Shown piece by piece: positions 12,929-18,200 of a DNA stretch of 18,200 bases. The notes beneath the pieces were generated by a model, which was not told the origin of the DNA, ran no database searches, and was given only the letters and a program-made list of their open reading frames with translations. A program made the translations under genes and the position numbers. Origin of the DNA: Hyphomicrobiales bacterium (GTDB lineage Bacteria > Pseudomonadota > Alphaproteobacteria > Rhizobiales > JAJFHC01); the NCBI GenBank assembly GCA_021775835.1, contig JAJFHC010000290.1, positions 1 to 18,200 on the forward strand, in the 5' to 3' direction. Position 1 is the stretch's first letter. Every line of letters starts with the position of its first letter.

Positions 12929-13273
12929 ATGTCACAAGCATTACCAAATATTCTCACAGAGGGAACACCGCCTGAGTCCGAAGAGCTGGTCGGACAACTA
13001 TACAGGTGTGCACCGGCGGATGCCGTAAGGACTGCAAAGTCACTTCCCTTGCCGCAACGCGCCAGGCTTGCCGTATTCTGTTACGGTCGACGGCACCTGC
13101 ATGAGCTTGGGCTGATGATTGCCTCCACCTGCGACCGCGCCTCGTTGATGAAGGCGGGCGGCAATGCCGGCGGCATCATATTTGATCAGTCGCGCGACCC
13201 GGAAAAGACGCTTTCCAAGGAGCGCTTTTCGCACGAATCGAGATCCCGGCCGATAACGCTTGTAAAGGTCTGA
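12929..13273 (+). CDS. Small conserved-looking protein of unknown function
   Basis: 114-residue soluble protein, no signal peptide or membrane segment. ATG 12929 has a clear GAAGGGA (12914-12920) site. A Pro/Glu-rich N-terminus is followed by a probable helical core, AVRTAKSLPLPQRARLAVFCYGRRHLHELGLMIASTCD (32-69), with two cysteines (51 and 68), then a Gly-rich GGNAGGIIFDQSRDPEKT and a basic C-terminus. FCYGRRHLHELGL looks like a conserved core of the kind seen in uncharacterised alphaproteobacterial proteins, but I cannot name a family. The upstream CtrA-type promoter suggests cell-cycle or motility/surface-linked expression. It is convergent with the phosphomannomutase gene, 32 bases apart; the gap holds CTGGT/ACCAG (13281-13298), a short possible hairpin without a T-tract. 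Confidence 0.75.
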   Translation: MSQALPNILTEGTPPESEELVGQLYRCAPADAVRTAKSLPLPQRARLAVFCYGRRHLHELGLMIASTCDRASLMKAGGNAGGIIFDQSRDPEKTLSKERFSHESRSRPITLVKV

Positions 13274-13305
13274 GGTCTTTCTGGTCACTCGGCACCAGTC
13301 GTAGT

Positions 13306-14805
13306 TCAGATCTTTTGATTGTATTCGCCGACGTCTGCGTATTCGGACAGATGCATGTCGATGTTCTTGAAGATGGCCTTCATGTTGTCTTCAGACGTCG
13401 GGCTTTCAACAACGATCACCAGTTCCGGCTTGTTGGATGAAGCCCTCACGAGACCCCAGGTGCCGTCGGCCAGAACCACGCGCACACCATTGACTGTCAC
13501 CAGTTCCCGAATGTTCTGACCCGCAATCTGTTCGCCGCGGCCGGCCAGGCTTTGGTAGTGCCGGATAACCTTGTCGACGACGTCGTATTTGGTCTCGTCG
13601 GCACAATGGGGCGACATCGTGGGAGACCCCCAGGTTTGCGGCAGCGCCCGGCGCAGGTCCGCCATGGACTTGTCCCGGTTGCGGTCGAGCATATCCAGGA
13701 TGGCAATGGCCGAGACCAGACCGTCGTCGTAACCACGCCCGATCGGAGGGTTGAAGAAATAGTGGCCGCTCTTCTCGAAACCCACCAGTGCCTTCAACTC
13801 GTGACTACGGCGTTTGATATAGGAATGCCCGGTTTTCCAGTAATCCGTCCGTGCACCGTTCTCCTTCAGCACCGGGTCCGTCTGGAAGAGGCCGGTGGAT
13901 TTCACATCAACCACGAACTGACAGCCGGGGTGAAGGCTCGAGAGGTCGCGTGCCAGCATGACACCGACCTTGTCGGCAAAGATTTCTTCGCCCTCGTTAT
14001 CGACAACGCCACACCGGTCGCCATCACCGTCGAACCCGAGGCCGATGTCGGCACCGGACTCAAGCACCTTGTCGCGCAGCGCATGCAGCATTTCCATGTC
14101 TTCCGGGTTTGGGTTGTAACGCGGAAAACTGTGATCGAGGTCGCAGTCCAGGGGAATCACGTCACAGCCGATCCGCTCCAGGACCTGCGGGGCAAAAGCC
14201 CCCGCCGTTCCGTTGCCGCAGGCTGCGACGACCTTGAGGGCGCGCCCAATACTGTCATGGCTGGCGAGGTCGTCCATGTACCGGTCGGCCATGTCGTGAA
14301 CCTGAATCAGGCGCCCGCCCGGTCGGTCGGCAAAGTCGGCATCGAGGACGATCTGCTTGAGAGCCGTCATCTCGTCGGGACCGAAGGTGAGGGGCCGTTG
14401 CGCGCCCATCTTGACACCGGTCCAGCCGTTGTCGTTGTGGCTCGCGGTCACCATGGCGACGGCCGGCACGTCCAATTCGAACTGGGCAAAATAGGCCATC
14501 GGCGATAGCGCAAGACCGATGTCGTGGACTGTGCAGCCGCTGGCCATCAAACCGGTAATGAGAGAATGCTTGATCGAACAGGAATAGGCTCGGAAATCGT
14601 GGCCCACAACGATTTCCGGGGCCTCCATTGTCCGGCCCAGAAAGGTGCCCAGGCCCCGTCCAAGCGCCTGAATACCCAGCAGGTTGATCTCTGCCTCAAA
14701 CAGCCAGCGGGCATCGTATTCGCGAAACCCGGTCGGCTTGACCAAGGGGATGCGCTCGAATTCGGCCGTGTTGGGTTTGAGATCGGAAACCGGTTTAAGA
14801 AACAT
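13306..14805 (-). CDS. Phosphomannomutase/phosphoglucomutase
   Basis: Alpha-D-phosphohexomutase interconverting hexose 6- and 1-phosphates (mannose and/or glucose), supplying sugar nucleotides for envelope polysaccharides. The 499 residues carry all four active-site loops: VTASHNDNGWTGVKMG (119-134) with phosphoserine Ser122, the Mg-binding GFDGDGDR (257-264), the sugar-specificity loop GFEKSGH (342-348, in place of the common GE.SGH) and the phosphate loop RASSNKPELVIVVES (454-468). GFREYDARW (26-34) is the usual N-terminal motif. AlgC/ManB-type dual specificity is likely, but the exact preference is not readable. ATG 14805 has GGAG 8 bases upstream. The gene is transcribed alone, 83 bases after the protease gene on the same strand; the gap holds an inverted repeat at 14861-14878. 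Confidence 0.92.
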   Translation of the reverse strand: MFLKPVSDLKPNTAEFERIPLVKPTGFREYDARWLFEAEINLLGIQALGRGLGTFLGRTMEAPEIVVGHDFRAYSCSIKHSLITGLMASGCTVHDIGLALSPMAYFAQFELDVPAVAMVTASHNDNGWTGVKMGAQRPLTFGPDEMTALKQIVLDADFADRPGGRLIQVHDMADRYMDDLASHDSIGRALKVVAACGNGTAGAFAPQVLERIGCDVIPLDCDLDHSFPRYNPNPEDMEMLHALRDKVLESGADIGLGFDGDGDRCGVVDNEGEEIFADKVGVMLARDLSSLHPGCQFVVDVKSTGLFQTDPVLKENGARTDYWKTGHSYIKRRSHELKALVGFEKSGHYFFNPPIGRGYDDGLVSAIAILDMLDRNRDKSMADLRRALPQTWGSPTMSPHCADETKYDVVDKVIRHYQSLAGRGEQIAGQNIRELVTVNGVRVVLADGTWGLVRASSNKPELVIVVESPTSEDNMKAIFKNIDMHLSEYADVGEYNQKI

Positions 14806-14860
14806 GGGGAAACTCCGGAACGTGAGGGGCTGTACAAGGTGTATCGTGTAACGGCAAAGT

Positions 14861-14878
14861 CATAAGAAAATGCTTATG
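14861..14878. repeat. Inverted repeat CATAAG-N6-CTTATG
   Basis: A perfect 6-base dyad in the 83-base gap between the aspartic protease stop (14889) and the phosphomannomutase start (14805). In minus-strand reading it lies about 10 bases after the protease stop. It is followed by ACTTTG, not a real T-tract, so it would be a poor terminator. An operator for the mutase gene is an alternative. Confidence 0.35.
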
Positions 14879-14888
14879 TTCGCCGGAT

Positions 14889-15599
14889 CTATCGACGCAG
14901 AATGAGTTGATTGCCGGACAGTTCGAAGGAACCGATGCGGCTGAGGAATGTCATGCCCAGCAGACTGGTCGACAGAACATCCGGTTGAGAGACGAGTGCC
15001 CTTACCTTGCGGACGGTTATGCCGCCGACGCTGATGTCGTCAAGCGTGGTTTGAGCCGCATAAGTTGTTCCGTTCGCGGTGCTGATCGGGATCACGAATT
15101 TCAGGGCGGTGAGGTCGATGCCGACGCGCTGGGCGTCGCCGTTTGAAAGCACCACGGCACTTGCCCCCGTGTCGGCAATCATCTCCACATGGGTGCCGTC
15201 AACCAAAGTCGACACATAGAAACTCCCACCCTGATCGGCGCGAATGGCGACCACGTCCGCCTCACCGCTCTCGTCGCTCGATTCAACCGTCTGGGTTGGG
15301 CTGAGATTCAGTTCGGCCAGCACCCGATGGCCCAATTGGGTGAATTCCGCACGATAGCTGTAGACCACCACAAGGATGAGGGCGATTCCAAGCCAGGTTA
15401 CGGCCTGTTTGATCACTTCGCTGGCGCGCCCCATGCCACCCATGAACATCGACCCGCCAATCACGATCAACAGGGCGACACCACTGACCAAGCGCGCGAG
15501 ATCGGCGTCAGCGATACCGATAGCCTCGCCGGGATTGTTGACCAGCACCATGTAAAGGCCTGCCAGGACAAGTATTCCAATTCCGATCCAGCTGAGCAT
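14889..15599 (-). CDS. TIGR02281-type retropepsin-like aspartic protease (membrane-anchored)
   Basis: 236-residue protein with three hydrophobic segments (about 3-21, 36-54, 66-83), then a periplasm-facing single retropepsin-like domain. The domain has VEMIADTGASAVVLS (138-152) with catalytic Asp143 in the DTG triad, the middle strand ISVGGITVRKVRALV (189-203) and the second signature LLGMTFLSRIGSFEL (213-227), typical of this clan AA family. Such single-domain proteases work as dimers. ATG 15599 has AGGAA just upstream on the minus strand; longer frames to 15800 overlap DUF1289 and lack support. It is 7 bases after DUF1289 and so translated from the same mRNA. In rhizobial genomes the family commonly sits beside cobS/DUF1289; its physiological substrate is not known to me. 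Confidence 0.87.
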   Translation of the reverse strand: MLSWIGIGILVLAGLYMVLVNNPGEAIGIADADLARLVSGVALLIVIGGSMFMGGMGRASEVIKQAVTWLGIALILVVVYSYRAEFTQLGHRVLAELNLSPTQTVESSDESGEADVVAIRADQGGSFYVSTLVDGTHVEMIADTGASAVVLSNGDAQRVGIDLTALKFVIPISTANGTTYAAQTTLDDISVGGITVRKVRALVSQPDVLSTSLLGMTFLSRIGSFELSGNQLILRR

Positions 15600-15606
15600 G
15601 GCGTTC

Positions 15607-15855
15607 CTATTCAGCGTTGTTGGCGGCAGGTGTACGCAGGCGTCGTGATCGCCCACCGCGGCGTGCGGCATTGCGGGCAATGCGCAGGACCCGCAATTCA
15701 TCATGCCGGCGGGGCAGATCCGCAATGATGGCGCGCTGTTCGTTTTCGTCCAATCGTAGCCATCCGGCAATTTCGTGCGCACGGCGTCCGCACCCAACAC
15801 ACGTCCGGGTTTCCGGGTCGAGGGAACATAGTTGCTTGCAGGGAGAGTCGACCAT
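15607..15855 (-). CDS. DUF1289 small cysteine-rich protein
   Basis: 82-residue protein of the DUF1289 family: MVDSPCKQLCSLDPETRTCV at the N-terminus with Cys6, Cys10, Cys19 and Cys22 in a C-x3-C-x8-C-x2-C-G-R pattern, suggesting a bound metal (zinc or iron-sulfur). This is followed by EIAGWLRLDENEQRAIIADL (28-47), the conserved helical part with W.RL, and a basic Arg-rich tail. The biochemical role is not established to my knowledge. It sits between cobS (35 bases upstream) and the aspartic protease (7 bases downstream), all on the minus strand, so an operon is likely. Confidence 0.88.
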   Translation of the reverse strand: MVDSPCKQLCSLDPETRTCVGCGRRAHEIAGWLRLDENEQRAIIADLPRRHDELRVLRIARNAARRGGRSRRLRTPAANNAE

Positions 15856-15890
15856 TTGATTTCCGAATGGTTAGGTTTCGCGTGTCAGGG

Positions 15891-16676
15891 TTATAGTTTC
15901 ATTGCCACCAAAGAGGCTACAAGAACCGTGCAATCGACAATTTGCTGACAGAAGCCCGCAACATCGCCTGTGTGCCCTCCTATTTGGACCAACGCAAGGC
16001 GTTTTACCAGCCAGACCGCACACGCGGCGGCGCTCAATGCGACGACCGCGGCGGTCAGCCCCGGTCCTAGGATAAGGCATATACCGCCGACGATTGCGGA
16101 AACGGCGACGATTTCCCGGAACTGTTTTTGGTCAGGCTGTCCCGCACGGTGTGAAACACCGTCCGCCCTGGCAGGCGGAGCCATATGGAGAAGCGCCACG
16201 CTTGCGCCGCGGGAAACGGCAGCTGCAGCAAGTAGTGTCAGGATCGCCGCTGTAAGTCCGTTCGGTCCTTGAACGAGTTCGGTGAGAACACTAACCTTGA
16301 GCAGAAGAACAAGAACGATGGCGCACGTACCGTAAGCACCAATCGAGCTGTCGCGCATGATCTCAAGCTTGCGCTCCCTGCTGTCGCCGCCGCCAAACCC
16401 GTCGGCCACATCGGCCAGGGCATCTTCGTGAAGGCCGCCGGTGACGAGAACCATTGCTGCAATCGTCAGGGTCGAAGACACCAGGCCGGAAAGTCCCAGT
16501 TGCCAGCACCCAAGCAACACCGCAGCCCCGCAGCCGCCAACCACGAGGCCTGCAAGTGGCGCTGCCCGCAGCGCGCGCGTAAAGTCAAAAGCGTCGTCGT
16601 CGGTTGATCTCATAGGCAGACGCGTGAAGAACATCACCATCGTGCGAAAGTCATTCATCCAGTTTTCAAGGGTCAT
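15891..16676 (-). CDS. cobS: Adenosylcobinamide-GDP ribazoletransferase (cobalamin synthase)
   Basis: Integral membrane enzyme joining adenosylcobinamide-GDP with alpha-ribazole (phosphate) to form adenosylcobalamin (phosphate), the final assembly step. The 261 residues show FFTRLP (16-21), GGLHEDALADVADGFGGG (80-97) with the Mg-binding acidic cluster, SRERKLEIMRDSSIGAYG (99-116) and IGGHTGDVAGFCQQ (232-245), plus five to six hydrophobic helices between them. That is the full CobS signature at normal length. ATG 16676 has an AGGGAAG site on the minus strand. Extending to 16763 adds 29 residues that do not fit the family. It is divergent from cobT across 145 bases and heads the cobS-DUF1289-protease operon. 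I see no cobalamin riboswitch in the gap. Confidence 0.95.
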   Translation of the reverse strand: MTLENWMNDFRTMVMFFTRLPMRSTDDDAFDFTRALRAAPLAGLVVGGCGAAVLLGCWQLGLSGLVSSTLTIAAMVLVTGGLHEDALADVADGFGGGDSRERKLEIMRDSSIGAYGTCAIVLVLLLKVSVLTELVQGPNGLTAAILTLLAAAAVSRGASVALLHMAPPARADGVSHRAGQPDQKQFREIVAVSAIVGGICLILGPGLTAAVVALSAAACAVWLVKRLALVQIGGHTGDVAGFCQQIVDCTVLVASLVAMKL

Positions 16677-16821
16677 GTTCTGGCTTCCCTGAGAAACGTC
16701 GTGGGCGATCGCAACTGTGCCGGTTTCATAATGTTCACATTCGAGGCAATGACGTTTCCTCATACTTCAAAACACAGTATATGTCGCCACCGGTTTAACC
16801 ACTCTTATCAAACAGGTGACC

Positions 16822-17853
16822 ATGCAGAAAAACACCTCCGGGCTTCCCTTCGACGATGTCAGAAACCTTTTTGCACAATTGCCCGGTCCTGATCTGGCGG
16901 CAGGCGAGGCGGCGCGTGCGCGTGACGCGGATCTCACCAAACCACCGGGTTCGCTTGGCCGGCTCGAAGAGATCGCCATCTGGCTGAGCACCTGGCAGGG
17001 TCAGCACCCGCCGAAGGTAATCCGTCCCATGGTCACCGTCTTTGCCGGCAATCACGGTGTCACGGCACAAGGGGTCTCCGCTTACCCGGCCGAAGTGACC
17101 CACCAGATGGTGGCAAACTTTGGCACCGGCGGTGCCGCGGTAAACCAGATCTGCAAGGCCAATGACATCGGCCTGAAAGTGTTTGAACTGGCGCTCGAAA
17201 TTCCCACCGGCGACATCACCGTCGAGCCGGCCATGGATGAGCAGACCTGTGCCGCCACGATCGCCTATGGCATGGAAGCGGTCGCCGGTGGCACGGACCT
17301 GCTCTGCATCGGAGAAATGGGCATCGGCAACACGACGATTGCTGCAGCGGTTGCCTGCGGGTTGTTTGGTGGAGAGCCCTCCGACTGGGTCGGACCGGGG
17401 ACCGGTGTCGACGCCGATGGCCTGCAACGCAAGGTCGATGCGGTCCAGCGTGCGATTGATCTGAACCGGGGACATCTGGACGATCCCCTGGAAGTCCTGC
17501 GCCGGCTCGGTGGCCGCGAACTGGCCGCAATGGCAGGGGCGATCCTTGCCGCCCGGTCCCAGAGAGTGCCTGTCCTGATCGACGGTTTCGTCGCAACCGC
17601 TGCTGCTGCTGTTTTACATGTCCTGGACCCGACCGCTCTCGATCATTGCCTGGCGGCCCACCGCTCCGCGGAACCGGCACACACAAGGCTCTTGGATTGC
17701 ATCGGTAAACGGCCCCTGTTGGATCTGGACATGCGGCTGGGAGAGGCATCCGGTGCAGCTCTTGCCGTCAATCTGATAAGGACAGCGGCAGAAATCCATG
17801 CCGGCATGGCGACATTCAGTGAAGCCGGTGTGAGCAACAAGACCGAAGAATAG
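16822..17853 (+). CDS. cobT: Nicotinate-nucleotide-dimethylbenzimidazole phosphoribosyltransferase
   Basis: Cytosolic enzyme activating the lower ligand of cobalamin: it transfers phosphoribosyl from nicotinate mononucleotide to 5,6-dimethylbenzimidazole, giving alpha-ribazole phosphate for CobS. The 343 residues carry LTKPPGSLGRLEEIA (38-52), VFAGNHGVTAQGVSAYP (73-89), EMGIGNTTIAAA (165-176), GPGTGVD (191-197), RLGEASGAALA (305-315) and FSEAGV (332-337) with Glu334, the expected general base. ATG 16822 is chosen. GTG 16816 is in frame two codons upstream, but AGGTGA (16814-16819), the only ribosome site, overlaps it. The gene stands divergent from cobS, consistent with a shared control region for lower-ligand assembly. 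Confidence 0.95.
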   Translation: MQKNTSGLPFDDVRNLFAQLPGPDLAAGEAARARDADLTKPPGSLGRLEEIAIWLSTWQGQHPPKVIRPMVTVFAGNHGVTAQGVSAYPAEVTHQMVANFGTGGAAVNQICKANDIGLKVFELALEIPTGDITVEPAMDEQTCAATIAYGMEAVAGGTDLLCIGEMGIGNTTIAAAVACGLFGGEPSDWVGPGTGVDADGLQRKVDAVQRAIDLNRGHLDDPLEVLRRLGGRELAAMAGAILAARSQRVPVLIDGFVATAAAAVLHVLDPTALDHCLAAHRSAEPAHTRLLDCIGKRPLLDLDMRLGEASGAALAVNLIRTAAEIHAGMATFSEAGVSNKTEE

Positions 17854-18143
17854 ACTGTAGCGGCGCAGATCTTGTCGGACTGTACAAGCAAAATGGTTCA
17901 TGCCGCGTCCTTGGCATCAAAAATTCAGGATGCATACCCCGATATCGGCGCATGTAAGATTTACGAGAGTGAGCCTTGCGGGGGGAGAGTTGACCAACAC
18001 ATGATATTGCCTCTCTGGACTGCTTGTGATCCACTGCAGACATCCAGACTGCTAATGTGAACCCCTATCCCCCAGATGGGTTGACAGGATCGACCTAATG
18101 GATTCTGGTTTGTTTAAGCAAATCAATTCATTAGGCGGATTTT
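17854..18143. other. Intergenic region after cobT
   Basis: 290 bases without a supported gene. CTTGT/ACAAG (17871-17888) is a small hairpin without a T-tract. AACCC/GGGTT (18060-18082) is another short dyad. CCTAATG (18094-18100) and CATTAGG (18129-18135) form the largest inverted repeat, with an inner TTTG/CAAA stem; its right arm overlaps the possible ribosome site of the frame starting at 18144. Confidence 0.5.
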
Positions 18144-18200
18144 ATGTCAGGACCTCGGGGTGTTGTTACGGGTGAATCGATTTCCGCACCCTTGCAGGTC
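18144..18200 (+). CDS. Possible gene start running out of the window
   Basis: ATG 18144 opens a frame of 19 codons that is still open at the window edge, beginning MSGPRGVVTGESISAPLQV. AGGCGG (18133-18138) lies at suitable spacing. The peptide is too short to recognise. The upstream inverted repeat 18094-18135 could partly mask this ribosome site in mRNA. Confidence 0.35.
   Translation, partial: MSGPRGVVTGESISAPLQV

Noticed and set aside
13274..13305. Bidirectional terminator CTGGT/ACCAG between the unknown gene and the phosphomannomutase gene
   Set aside because: Five-pair stem with no T-tract on either strand; mentioned only as a weak hairpin.
16677..16821. Cobalamin riboswitch between cobS and cobT
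   Set aside because: The 145-base gap is too short for a full element on either side and I see no B12-box-like sequence.
17871..17888. Hairpin CTTGT/ACAAG after cobT as terminator
   Set aside because: Only five pairs and followed by an A-rich, not T-rich, sequence on the plus strand.
17872..18060. 62-codon open frame after cobT
   Set aside because: TTG start, no ribosome site, no family-like sequence.

Overview
The window looks like chromosomal DNA of an alphaproteobacterium, probably in or near the Hyphomicrobiales (Rhizobiales). The base composition is fairly GC-rich. The ornithine cyclodeaminase resembles the Agrobacterium enzyme, with an Lrp-type regulator divergent from it. The block cobT | cobS-DUF1289-retropepsin-like protease is a gene order I know from rhizobial genomes. 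A textbook CtrA box (TTAA-N7-TTAAC) lies upstream of a small conserved-looking gene. I see no insertion sequence, phage gene, CRISPR array, rRNA or tRNA.

Layout. 1-1458 (+): 3' part of an HlyD-type adaptor of a type I secretion system, cut by the window edge. 1464-4382 (-): operon ocd-ctlX-ddaH. 4580-5053 (+): divergent Lrp/AsnC regulator, with an AT-rich shared control region (4383-4579) that contains a candidate operator. 5050-5976 (-): histidine-box fatty acid desaturase. 6191-8632 (+): MarR regulator, alpha/beta-hydrolase with an Asp nucleophile, duplicated NrtS-like membrane protein and a 58-residue coiled-coil protein. 8879-9874 (+): dusA with a probable CTG start. 9875-10492: 618 bases without a clear gene but with strong hairpins. 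10493-12458 (+): nitroreductase-family protein and ketopantoate-reductase-like protein. 12459-12928: a possible 27-residue ORF, a terminator-like hairpin and the CtrA-type promoter. 12929-13273 (+): small unknown protein. 13306-14805 (-): phosphomannomutase/phosphoglucomutase. 14889-16676 (-): cobS, DUF1289, TIGR02281-type aspartic protease. 16822-17853 (+): cobT. 17854-18200: intergenic, with a possible gene start at 18144.

How the genes work together. The most coherent story is the ocd-ctlX-ddaH operon. DDAH would turn methylarginine (or a related guanidino compound) into citrulline. CtlX would turn citrulline into ornithine, CO2 and ammonia. Ornithine cyclodeaminase would then give proline and ammonia. 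Rhizobia often pair ocd and a divergent Lrp regulator with arginase; here two guanidino-group-modifying enzymes occupy that position, which suggests an arginase-free route from methylated arginine to proline. cobS and cobT carry out lower-ligand activation and final assembly of cobalamin. The MarR cluster and the nitroreductase/ketopantoate-reductase-like pair have no assigned pathway.

Main points for follow-up: the three-step methylarginine route, the exact 11-base element shared by the marR promoter and the start region of the 58-residue gene, the CTG start of dusA, the internally duplicated NrtS-like protein, the hairpin region after dusA, and the CtrA box.
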